A stretch of 38,587 bases of DNA, from contig LSSK01000801.1 in assembly GCA_001969505.1 (NCBI GenBank), positions 1-38,587 of the forward strand, read 5' to 3'. This stretch comes from Zancudomyces culisetae. Taxonomy: Eukaryota > Kickxellomycota > Harpellomycetes > Harpellales > Legeriomycetaceae. The notes below the pieces were generated by a model. The model was not told where the DNA came from, did no database searches, and worked only from the letters and a program-made list of their open reading frames with translations. The position numbers and the translations under genes are program-made. Positions 1 through 10,900 of this stretch are shown one piece after another (position 1 is the stretch's first letter; each line of letters begins with the position of its first letter).

Positions 1-65
1 TCAACGACTTTAAATTGCAGGACACACCAAGTGCTAAAATTACTGTGGCTATACAAAAAGTGTGA
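1..65 (+). CDS. C-terminal fragment of an unidentified protein (cut by window edge)
   Basis: In frame 3 the window opens inside a reading frame that stops at TGA 63-65. The last 20 residues read as ordinary protein (alternating hydrophobic and polar residues, ending IQKV), whereas the DNA right after the stop turns into T-rich low-complexity sequence. That abrupt change is the main argument for a real gene end. The fragment is too short to assign to a family. The gene would be transcribed toward the minus-strand orphan gene starting at 4862, so the two are convergent. Confidence 0.4.
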   Translation, partial: NDFKLQDTPSAKITVAIQKV

Positions 66-2033
66 TTATTTTCTACTTTGTCCTTATTGTTTTTATTACT
101 TTTATTGTTTGTGTTTGTATTCTTATTTTGTATTCTCGCTTATTCACCGCACTAGGCTTTTTTACCTTTTTTTTCAATCCAAAAAAAAAAACAAACGATA
201 AATTATAAATTATAAAATCTGTCAATATATTCTATGTTTTTTTTTTAGCTATCTATCCCTTCTATTTTTTACCTCTAGCCTATATTGACCTCTTCCACTC
301 ATAAACCCAAAAATAAATAATTTATGCTGTTAATTATAGTCTCTTTTCTTTAATTCTTTTAGAGTAGATTTTGTGTTTTAATTTACTTTAAAATTACCAA
401 TATCATGTCATTCAAATTGATTTTTTTTGTGATTTTTTTTGTGATTTTCATTTTCATTTCCTCTTTTTAATCTTCAAATCGTTTAATAAACTAATGCTTA
501 TTTTTTTATACAACCTGCCCATACAAAAAAAGTATTAAAAAATTTTTTTTATTTGACTTTTCCTAATTTTTATCTAATACAATTTTGTTTTATTTTGTTT
601 GGATTCGTTTTGTTATGTTTTTGTTTTTGTTATTTTTAATTTTGAGTTTTCCACACATTAAAAGTATATAATATTTGAAAAGACATTTGTCAAGCAAGGT
701 AAAAAACACTAACTACAAAACACAAAATGCAAAATACAAAAATAAAATAACACCGTCTCGGATTTGTATATGCTTTATCCATCAGTTAAAATTTTTTGTC
801 CTTTCTCAAACCAAACCAAAATTAAATCATTAGTTTTTAATTTATTGTATATTTTCTGTACTATTTTTGTTTTTTCCTTTTGCTCTCTCATCAACCCCAC
901 CCTCCACTCTTTGCCATACTTTTCATCCATCTGTTGGTAATTTTTGTCTTTTGTCAGTTTAACTGATTAATTCAATATATTTTATTATTATTTATTATTA
1001 TTTTTTAATACATATTTCCCAAATACTTGCTACAAGTCCTATGATTCGAAACATTCATTATTATTTTCTTTTACCAATTTTTGTCATTTTGCCACTTTAC
1101 AAATTAAATCTATTCTAACTCTCGTGCTATTTTTTTTCTTGAGAAAAAAAAAGTTGAATTTACAACCCAACATTTTGCGACATCAATTTTTTTCTTTTTC
1201 TTTTACTTTTCCATAATACATTACACAACTTTTTAGATAAACCAAAATGACAAAATACAAACCAAAATACTTGTATATTACACACGCTTCATTTCCCCTC
1301 TCCTCCTCCACGATCCATTCAACTCTATAGTCAGTTAATATAAATCATCCAATACAAGCTCATTTCCAAATTCCCCATCCTACTCCACTTCTTCCTCTTC
1401 CTTTCCTTCTTCCCTCCCCACCTCTCTTTGTAATATTCCAGTATTGGACACTGAAAAGATTTTCAACATATGTTTGGGATTAGGTTTGAATTTTTTTTGG
1501 GGGGGGGTTTGGGTTTTTGTGTCACGTTTTCTAATTATCAAATATTGTTTTCATTGCACATTTGGTTAGTAACAATATCAAATTTTATTCTTGAATTCTC
1601 TCCATCATGAAAGGTTTATACAAATATTGATAATCGAGTTACCAAGAAAATCTCTAATGTTTGAAATTGGGATGTATCTAAAGCCCACAATTTCCAATAT
1701 TCATGTACATTTTTGTGTATATTGATATTGGCGTGTTTATTTTTGGAAATCACTCTTTTATATTTATCCCGGGTCTAATACACAACTACTCTATAAGCTC
1801 TTTACTTTAAAATTGTAAAATTCTTCTTGGTTTAATCAACATACAACATTTATTTGGAAAAATAAATCATAGTAATAAATTGTGAATGGTTAAATTAAAC
1901 TAAATTAAATTAAATTACGGTCTCAATTTCAATTAGAGTACAAATAAAACTAAATGGATAAATAAACTCCTCTCCTCTCCACTCCCACTCCCACTCCCAT
2001 CCTCTAGCACTTTACATTGTGCAGCTACACTGA
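66..2033. other. T-rich intergenic spacer
   Basis: About 2 kb between two convergent gene ends. The plus strand is strongly T-rich, especially 66-1150, with many T6-T10 runs, and pyrimidine-rich around 1290-1435. A run of nine G lies at 1499-1507, and a short CTCCCA tandem repeat at about 1976-2000, just past the stop of the orphan gene. I see no coding signal, tRNA or recognisable RNA gene. Confidence 0.6.
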
Positions 2034-4862
2034 TCAGCTGTAGCTACTCAAATCTGCTATAGTTTGGCTAAGTCTTTCAATCTGCGCAAGATATTTCGAT
2101 ATTAATTCCTTGGTAAACATTGTATAGTTTAAAAACCGATTATTAATATCGAGGTTTTCATTTACCAATCTGTGATTTAAAGACACCGAGTTATTTAGCT
2201 TCATTTTGGTGATCCGGTATTCGTTATGTAGAGTTTGTAATGACTGCAAAACCCTAAAATGGTCACTACTACTAATACCATTACTACCATTACCACCACT
2301 ACCATTAATACTATTATTGTTAACATTTTCACTTTCACTTTTACTGTTGGTTCCGCATTTATCCTTTTGAATATATTTCTTAAATATATCCTTGTTTGTC
2401 GCATACATATTCATATCCTTATCTATAACACGCTGTCGATCAAATAAATTACCATTAGCGTATACAGAAATGGGTAATTGTGGTTCTGGCTGCGAATCTT
2501 TTATTATTGTACTAATATCCACATGTTTGTGACAAAATGTACTGGTATCATCATTATCAAAATCCTCACCATAATTTTCAAATCCGTAAATATCCTCATC
2601 CTTTCCCTCGATCTTGGTGTGATCAGAATGCTCGTTTCTAGCATTAGAGCTTTGATCATGGTATCCATAAATGTAATCCATGTAACTTTTACTGTTGAAA
2701 TCATTATACTCACCAACCTCAATATCCATCTCAGATCCACCACCACCACCACTATCATTATCACCATCAGAATTATCGGATCCTAGAAAATCATTTCTTC
2801 TACTGTCATAGATCCCCATATTTCTTTTACCAGAACTTATAGTTTGAACTCCCTCCTCCGGAATTGTGGGCAATAGCCACTCCTTCAAATCATATACTTT
2901 GAATTTTTCTCTGTTATTTCGAAGCTTTCGCTTATTTCTACTCCAGTTTCGTTTCTGACTTTGATATATACCCGCAACACCGCTATCCTGTGACGAATAA
3001 TAGTCATCTTGTATATCGTTCCTGTTTGAACCACTTACGACGTAGTCTAGTCTTTGAGAAGACATTAAAGGGGATTTATGTGTTTTGCTGCCAGTATTTT
3101 TATCGGATTGGGTCCTGTTCTTCATAAACTCACCAATCCGATCAATATCTCGAACTATCAGAAAATCGCTCCTATTAAACTCTGACGCTTTTCTAGATAG
3201 CCCACCAACATACTTATACTCTTCGCTATTCAAAAATGAATCGTATTCATCATCCACACTGACATTCTCTATGTGTGCAGCATCATCATACTCATGTACT
3301 GAAGCGCCTTGGGAATATCTAGAAGTATCTTGCAGCTCTCGTAATGGAACTAGGTGCGACCTCCTAATATAGAATGTACTAATACCATCTTGTGGTACTC
3401 CATGAGTCTTCGGACCACAGCTCTGTTCCCAGTATTTCGGCTCAAATGCTGTTATTATTGACGATTCTGATAATTCGGACGTAACTGAGGTCACTGACAT
3501 GGTTGAAGTAGCGGAAAGTGACGACGAAGCACTTAATTTTCTCAGTTTGTCATTTTCATATTTATCGCCATCGCCACCACCATGTTTACGATAGATATCT
3601 TCATCAATATAAAAATCGCTAGTACTCGCTCCACTACTTCTATGCATAAGATCTGAAAAGTACTCATCAATGAGCTTATCAATCTTTCCGCCAGTGCTAA
3701 AGTCGTTATGATAATATTCATCAAAACTTTTCATCACGCTTGGTACATCTTCATCTACATCCGCATCTGTATCCTTCCCAGCACCCATAAGAATATTTTT
3801 TGTACTGCTTGGTTCTACACACGTTTTCAAATTATCCTCATCATACTCATCAAGAATACCTTCTAGTTCTTTTTGCTGTTCCTGTTCCTGTTTTTGTTGT
3901 TCCTGTTGTTGTTGATGATGTTGTTTTTCAGTATCAATATACTTGAAATCACCAAAATCTTTATAAGTAAATTTAGGATCCATATTATCGACAGTTGCAG
4001 TGGGAGCGGAGGATAATGATGGAGAATAATCCAGGCCTAAATCCGAATCCTTTCCAAGTTTTGTGTCTATATCCAATAACGGTGGCTCTTGCTTCTGTCC
4101 TTGGTCGAAATCGCGATGATGTGGGATGATGAGGTTATGACTATCACTAAACGGATTGTGCTCTTGCTCAACTTGTACATTTGCAACTCTTACCACGTTA
4201 TTGAAATTCATTGGGAAAATTGCATATTTTGATGCCATAGTATTACTCATTTGTCTTTGGGCACGTGGTATTTCCAGCACTTTAGGCTTTTTTTGAATAA
4301 AATATGGGTTATTATATACCTTTTTATGGTAAACTACGGGCGTGAATGGTTGAGAACCAATAACAGCTCTGGTATTTACGCTACCAACTCCATTCACACC
4401 AGGGACATCGTTTATACCGGAAAGCCCATTGATATTCTCACCGCTAGTACTAATATCCTCATTCTTGACTAAATGGGTACGGCTACCATAACTCCCGTTG
4501 CTACCACTGAGGTTTATGATATCTGTATCAAGGTTGTCACAATTATATTCGTTTATATCATTAAATTCAATACTATTATTAGTGTTATTTAGAAGGATGG
4601 AGCTCTCAAATCCAGTGCCAAAATTACCAAGTTGATACTTCACTGCTCGTTTATTTGTGTGCGTAGGATAGATACCACTTGATGAATTAATAGTTGCTAC
4701 ACCGCCCTTTACGGGGTTTGAGGTAGGTTTTATGTTTGAATGTTGATCCACATTTTGTTTTTGATGCTGTGCTTGTTGTCTTTTCTGGTGTCGTGCTTTA
4801 CTACCTCCACCGATGCTTTTGCTTTTTCTGTTTGACCTATTTTTTTTCGCCCCTTTTGGCAT
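2034..4862 (-). CDS. Hypothetical low-complexity protein, 942 aa, with C-terminal coiled coil
   Basis: A single long frame from ATG 4860-4862 to TGA 2034-2036. The frame is open for 16 more codons upstream, but they contain no ATG, so this ATG is the first possible start. I do not recognise a family. The N terminus is very basic (Lys/Arg/Gln-rich over about 35 residues) and looks like a nuclear or RNA-binding segment. A Gln/Glu-rich stretch lies at about residues 310-340, a Ser/Thr-rich one at about 455-490, and several acidic Asp/Glu/Tyr-rich stretches follow. An Asn/Ser/Gly linker precedes a C-terminal helical segment (about 870-942) with heptad-like Leu/Ile spacing, probably a coiled coil. 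There are no membrane segments. Short more ordered islands occur, such as KVLEIPRAQRQMSN and KVYDLKEWLLPTIPEEG. The next gene, WBP1, is on the same strand 780 bp upstream. Confidence 0.75.
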   Translation of the reverse strand: MPKGAKKNRSNRKSKSIGGGSKARHQKRQQAQHQKQNVDQHSNIKPTSNPVKGGVATINSSSGIYPTHTNKRAVKYQLGNFGTGFESSILLNNTNNSIEFNDINEYNCDNLDTDIINLSGSNGSYGSRTHLVKNEDISTSGENINGLSGINDVPGVNGVGSVNTRAVIGSQPFTPVVYHKKVYNNPYFIQKKPKVLEIPRAQRQMSNTMASKYAIFPMNFNNVVRVANVQVEQEHNPFSDSHNLIIPHHRDFDQGQKQEPPLLDIDTKLGKDSDLGLDYSPSLSSAPTATVDNMDPKFTYKDFGDFKYIDTEKQHHQQQQEQQKQEQEQQKELEGILDEYDEDNLKTCVEPSSTKNILMGAGKDTDADVDEDVPSVMKSFDEYYHNDFSTGGKIDKLIDEYFSDLMHRSSGASTSDFYIDEDIYRKHGGGDGDKYENDKLRKLSASSSLSATSTMSVTSVTSELSESSIITAFEPKYWEQSCGPKTHGVPQDGISTFYIRRSHLVPLRELQDTSRYSQGASVHEYDDAAHIENVSVDDEYDSFLNSEEYKYVGGLSRKASEFNRSDFLIVRDIDRIGEFMKNRTQSDKNTGSKTHKSPLMSSQRLDYVVSGSNRNDIQDDYYSSQDSGVAGIYQSQKRNWSRNKRKLRNNREKFKVYDLKEWLLPTIPEEGVQTISSGKRNMGIYDSRRNDFLGSDNSDGDNDSGGGGGSEMDIEVGEYNDFNSKSYMDYIYGYHDQSSNARNEHSDHTKIEGKDEDIYGFENYGEDFDNDDTSTFCHKHVDISTIIKDSQPEPQLPISVYANGNLFDRQRVIDKDMNMYATNKDIFKKYIQKDKCGTNSKSESENVNNNSINGSGGNGSNGISSSDHFRVLQSLQTLHNEYRITKMKLNNSVSLNHRLVNENLDINNRFLNYTMFTKELISKYLAQIERLSQTIADLSSYS

Positions 4863-5642
4863 CTTTCTTTTTTTTAAATATTCTTTTGTTTTCAAGTATA
4901 TCCTTTTCAATATTACACAATAATAAAAGATGTATTTACGATGTTATTCTTATATACAATAAGCATTAAAGTAAAAGTTCAACTATGTTTGTTTTAAAGT
5001 GATACCAGAATGGGAGAACAGGGTTGATGAATGCCATTTTAATAATTGCAGCCAGAAAATACTAGATAAGTCTAACGGGAGTGAATTGTGCGTTTACCAG
5101 TAAAATAAGGCGCTTTCGATGAAAGAAAGCGTAGTGAGGGGAGAGGGGTATAGGGGGGGGGGGTGGCTAGCAAAAATAAATATACGTTTGGAAGGAGTAA
5201 ATGGTGAGGAGTGGGGATGATGTGCGAATTATTCTTGATTTTCTGGGTAAATAGAAATCGGATTTAGGCATATGATCGCTCATCGTGAAATGTGCACAAA
5301 CAAATCGACAAATCCTGGACAAACAAAGAATAAGAAACAAAATGGTAAAATGGATTCCGCCACAAAGATGGATGAGCTTAATTTGCTCGGGAGACCAGCA
5401 ATTCATGCTATGGATAAGGTACCTTTGGTTACTGGGTATTTATTTTTACTAGACAAATGAAATAAAATAATAGAAAATAAAATAAAAAGCAAAAAGAGTT
5501 TAATTGGCCCTATCGGAGAAAATGCCGCAACAATACTACTGGACCACTATAAAAAGGAACGCTAAAAAACTGTGAGCTAAAAGCAAATGAGAAGAAAAGC
5601 GTGAAAAGAGGAAAGGGGGGGGGGGAGAGAGAGCAAACGAGA
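4863..5642. other. Intergenic region upstream of the orphan gene
   Basis: 780 bp between the orphan gene start and the WBP1 stop. It should hold the orphan gene's promoter and the WBP1 3' UTR. It contains two runs of exactly eleven G (5153-5163 and 5615-5625). The second lies about 18 bp past the WBP1 stop and would be a C-run in that mRNA. Overlapping short frames on both strands at about 5170-5460 have no recognisable content. Confidence 0.5.
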
Positions 5643-7476
5643 TCAATTCCTCTTTTTCACTTGGGAATCAGATTTATCATTGCTACTACTGACAGCACTG
5701 GCCTTTGAAAGAGAAGATGATGAGGCAGGGGGAGATTTGAGTTGCTTGTCTTTGGTACCAGCTTTAGTGGGTGTGGCTGAAGTTGATTTACCAACCAGGA
5801 AAATGAACGTGATAAGAAGAAATCCAACTGCCAGTAGAATAAATGAAAGATAGTATGGGTATGCTTGAGATAGGAATCTGGGGAACTCGTCGTGTCTGAG
5901 AGGGTGGAATGCAATTACATCCAAGTCATCAATAAAAGTTAGACCAGGTCGCCTATAATCAACATTGAATTTAAAGACACCATATTTCTGTGGTAGTTTC
6001 ACAGAAATCGAATAATTAGCAGCTGATTTAGATAGCGATGGTGATATTTCTGGTGAGCGGACCAGGTTTTTTCGAATGTATGGATCTAACATGATTATTT
6101 GCAGCTGGACTTGATCACTTTTTTCGCTCTTGCTATCAATTGGCAGCTCAAAAGGAACCCATGTTTTGTTTTTTAATTCGGAAAGTAGAATGGAATAGGT
6201 TACTTGGTCCCCAACTCGGTAGTGTTCTGGACGTTTTCCAGATGGGTCGGACGTAAGATGGTGGTTTGACGAAACTACTTTGACGACTCCGCTTTTTTGA
6301 AACACCCAATCAGTCACTTCTCTCGTGAATTCTTTATTCCCAACACTTGTCTTTCCATCAATTTTGTGGCTAAAATATTTGTCTGAAAACATATCTAGAC
6401 TTCCAAAGAATGCAACGCGAGCATTGTTTTTTGCTTGGAAGGCACTGACCAAATGTATATTCGAACCAGCTGCAGTAGACAATGAATCACCTCTTAGCAC
6501 CTGATTCTCGCCGTGACGACTATAGTTATTTTCTGACAATAGAAATGAGGACTTGGAGCCACTCAATATAGGAATCAACAGCGGGTTGACACTATCCTCC
6601 TCTTTTTTATCCATGCTGCGGTAAATGTGTCCAATTCCATTACCATACAATACTGGGTTTAGTTTCTTTTTCGAGGCTGAATTGGTATTCGCGGATGGCA
6701 AAATGTACTTGTTGTTAATAAAGTTACTAGAGTAGAATATATCTTTATTATCATTGCCTTTGCTTGAATCTATTGGTGAGGATTGTGCATTTTCGACAAA
6801 ATCTATGACCTTGTCTCCAGAATTTTGAAACTCTACACCAAACTGGTGTGCCAATTTCCGATTAAATTTCGAGATTCGGTTGTCTGCAGCCAAAATCAGA
6901 TTACCTCCAATATTAACGTAATCGATGAAGCTTTGAACCTTTAACTTGTCACCATACTTTTTACATTTTGGGCACAATATCAAGACATTGTCGTATAATT
7001 TCTCGCCATGTTTAACCAATTCTATATCCTCCATATCATATGGCTTAATATCCACATCACCATGCTCTATACATTTTAGTACATACATGAAGGGGTGTTT
7101 TAGTTTGATTTACAGCGCACAAGTTTGAACTTTAACAAAGAATAATGGCAATCTGAATAAGCCTTTTTTTAAAATGACAAAAAAGAAAAAGAGTAGGAAA
7201 CAACTTACGGTCAAATAGATATTCAATTATACCAGAGTACTCGGTGTAAAGGTGAACATCGGGCAAGATAATAAGAAGCGATAGGCTTTTCTTAGTGGCA
7301 GCGGAAGTTCCTACCTTATTGTTGGCAACCTCTTCCTTGCTTTTGGAATTCTCACTTGATACTGCAGCCTGTTGACTATTTTGATCTTCAGAGGCAAAAG
7401 ATGAGGCAAGCATGAGCAGAAGCATCGAAAAGATCAGTAACAATTTCACTCGAAATGAGGATGTAGGTTTCAACAT
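5643..7476 (-). CDS. WBP1: Oligosaccharyltransferase subunit Wbp1/OST48
   Basis: Non-catalytic subunit of the ER oligosaccharyltransferase that N-glycosylates nascent proteins. Exon 1 is 7209-7476 and exon 2 is 5643-7066. The 142-nt intron (7067-7208) has donor GTAAGT, branch site TACTAAA and acceptor TATAG. Joining in phase gives a Gln codon and restores the family pattern in which the GATase-like N-terminal domain runs into HGEKLYDNVLILCP. The product is 563 aa. It has an N-terminal signal peptide (hydrophobic core at about 10-27), a long luminal domain, and one membrane segment near the C terminus (YLSFILLAVGFLLITFIFLV). A Ser/Lys-rich cytosolic tail ends in KKRN, a KKxx ER-retrieval signal like the one on yeast Wbp1. 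It is longer than the roughly 430-460 aa usual for the family because of the tail and low-complexity insertions. EMC1 lies upstream on the same strand. Confidence 0.93.
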
Positions 7477-7937
7477 TTTGCCGATTGTTTTGTCGTTTTC
7501 GATCTACAGAAAAAGATAAATCGGAAAAACGAAATAGAGTCCAAGCTAGGTCAAGCGAATCTGAGTGAGATATGCTTTTACTTATAGAAAAAAAAATATG
7601 AATATATAAATTTTTGTAAATGTGTAAATAGATGAAATGTGTAGTCCTGGTTATTAGTGGCTCGGTTTTGTTCGTTTTCTTTGTTTAGAGCCAAAAATAA
7701 GCCTAGGAAAAAAAACAAAACAAAAAAGCAAAGTAATGAGTATCATCACCACCTTGTCTCTCATCTCCGCAAACCCATAACGTAATTGGAATAGAAAAAT
7801 CGATACGCTGCTAATTTTTGTAATGCGTTTTCGTTAACCATTTGCTGAAATAGAAAAAAAGTAATATTGATGATAATATAAAAAAAGCATGAATGAAGAA
7901 CATCGCTAAAAACAAACCACTACATGTATAAAAGGAT
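7477..7937. other. Intergenic region between EMC1 and WBP1
   Basis: 461 bp, AT-rich, with A-runs. It should hold the WBP1 promoter and the EMC1 3' UTR. No reading frame or RNA gene is visible. Confidence 0.6.
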
Positions 7938-10900
7938 TTAGAACCAATTATTGTTCAAAAGCTTTCTTTTGACCAAAGGGGTAACTACCACACAGGCAAT
8001 TGCAAGACCAATTGTCGTGAGAACCAGGTTAGACTTGCTGAACGATGGTCCCAACTGGTCAAATGAACCACTTGGTCGCTGTTGTGTTACAAAGACATCA
8101 AGGTCACCATATGCAACCACGAGGCAAGTGCTTTCGAGTTTTGTGTGAGTAGACACAATGTGTGAAATGCTCTTTAGATCCACTGAATATGAGATCATCT
8201 GCTTTGGAGAAATGGAAAGGATTGGGACAGCAGCAGGAATTCCCTGGCTTAGTGGCTGGTCGGAGGAAGATGATGCTTTGGTAGACTGTGGACGTCTTGG
8301 ATCGACTTGCATGTAGGGAATTGAAACCAAAGGTTGGTTTTTCAGCGACAAAAGTATATCTTGTAGGGTAATGTGACTGTGTGAAGTGGTTAGACCCAAA
8401 GCAGTTGGTTGGTCAGGCAAGATGAATGATTGAGAAGCCACGAATGGAACAAAGTCGTCGTAGCCACTGAATGAATCGGTAGTTGAGTGAAGCGTATCCG
8501 GCTTATCTGATTCAAACATTTCAAATGTGGTAAGAATCCAGTTACCAACCTTATCGTTATTTGTATCTTTGGTGTAATGATAGTAAACACCCCAGTTTTC
8601 TGTCAGCACCAATCCCGTTGATCTGGTGAGATCGGCATTGGGGTGAGTTGCTCGATGCAAAATGCGACCGCTTACTTTATCCACAACGTACAGAGTCAAT
8701 GTATTTTCACTCTCTGAACCTGCCAACACAGCGAGTACATTTGGATTGAGATACTTGTAAACCACTTGTCTGTTTGCCAATGCCTTTCCGATGCTTGCAA
8801 CTGTCAAATCAGCTGCCAATCCAGCGGTATGCAATACCTGGCTGTTTGATTTACCAAGATCCAATGTCCACATCTTTGGTAATGTATGAATGTCGTCCTG
8901 ACCACCGATTTTATATCCAACGAGTTGTGTACTTCCTGGCTCATCTCCATCAACAACCACGGCTACAAGTTTGTCGTTGGCTGCTTCAACAGTCGCTGCT
9001 GTCGTTGCGCTGATCGTAGGCCAGTAGTCTGCTGTGTTTTTCTTGCTATCCACCAAAACAATAATCTTCTGCTCGGTTTCTGGTTCCACAATGTTGGTTT
9101 CCAACACCTTTTTGGCCAAATAGTTCATCTTTTTGCTCAGTCGGGAAACTATTTTACCAGTCATCCCCTCCATTGTTACGACTACTGTCTTTTTTTTCCC
9201 ACTCGATTCGGTTACTTGCCCAACAACCACAACCAGTGCACCCTTTTTTTCGGTCTGTTCGCGTGTTACATAGATTGCTGTTGGCTCAATCCAGTCCTGT
9301 TGAGTCGTGGAAGATGCTGATGATTCCATTCCATCTAATTCATCAACTTCACTGAGACGCAGTTGTCTTTCCCAAACTGTTTCTCCCCCAACGGTGTCTA
9401 TTGCACCTACGTATCCACCCTTTGCTATGAACACTGCAAGCTTGCTAATTCCAAATTTAACTGCCTTATCTTCTGACTTGAACGTGCTTTGAATCATATT
9501 GGTTACAGTTAGTTCCGACAAATGTCGCTTGTACCGTGCAAACATATTTGTTATCCATCCGTTTTTCATGTGATCATCAAATCCCGCAAGTTTGCTACTC
9601 TTGGCTATCTCCTTGTTAACAAATGCTACGCCTACTGCACCAGTCAGCACTTCATCTCGACACCACAGCTGTTGTGCTTCCTTTCCGTGATTTCCTTCGT
9701 ACATGCACATAACTCCATCGCTTGTCACTGTCAGGACTTTGCTTGCACCTCCTTTTCCTCCTGCTTCACCTCCTTTTGTGGACACCACAACTGCTTGTTC
9801 GATATTTCCCCTTTTGCTGTTGCTCTTAATAGTCTTGATCTCTTGTCCAGTAGTATCTTCTTCGCTAAACTCAATTACTTTATATTGTACCTTGTTGTCT
9901 TTTCGTGGTATTATTGATACCAATTGCCCCTCTGAGTTTACTGTGATATGTTTTCGCTGGAAAAGTGGTTTTGACGTACGGATTTCCGTTACTTTGTTGA
10001 AATCCACCATACCTTCCACATTTTCCTCAAGCCTTGCTACAACCAATTTGTGTCTGCTTCCAAAGCTATAGCTCAATCCAATATATGATACCCTTTCGTC
10101 AACATCAATTCCAAAGATCTTTGAAGTCATCATCATATCTGGCATAAGTTCCAATTGGAATATCTTGGCATGGTATATCTCGTGTGAAACCTTATCGTTA
10201 CCTAATCGGTGGGTGTTCCATATGATGTTTTTGTCAGGTCGCCACACCAGATAGCTCGAAGTTTTGCTTCCCCTTCCTTCGCCTTCTCCTCCACTCAAGA
10301 TGGCCAAATCTTCGCTGTCCAAACTCTGCCCAACGGCTGCCAAGTAGCTCTTTTTCTTTTCCCCATTCCTTGCACTCAGTTCAACCACTCTGATTCCCGT
10401 TTTTCCTACTGATTCGTCACCAAGAACGAATATCGCATCTTTGTTTTGTACCATCCGTTTGAATACCACTGAAATGTGTTCTTCAGACTCATATCTCCAC
10501 TGGATTTCTCCCGTCTCGACATCCAACCGCAATACACTGCTGCCAAGCAACACAATTAATCTTTTGTTTGTGTCGCCCTCAGATTTCTGTTTTTCCTCTT
10601 GAGTTTTCTTCTCTAGTGCACTATAAAGTATATCTGCACCCCAACGTGATTTTCCGCTGGATTCTGTGTGCTCCCATTTAAGTGCACCCGTCCTTGAGTT
10701 CCACATTCTAATTGTCTTTTCCTGTTTTCCATCTTGTTTTGATCCACCTGAAATACTCAGAACGTCTGTTCCCACATATTTGATCACTTTGATTACGTCG
10801 TTGCTTTCAAACACTTGTCTCCAGTTTAGTTTGCCGGATTCTGGGTCCAAACTTGCTAAGACATTCTTTTCAGTTGCCACAATCAATCCACCATCGGCAC

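Noticed and set aside
5167-5460. Overlapping short frames on both strands upstream of the orphan gene
   Set aside because: Both strands are open over the same DNA, neither peptide has recognisable content, and the region lies between two minus-strand genes where promoter and 3' UTR are expected.
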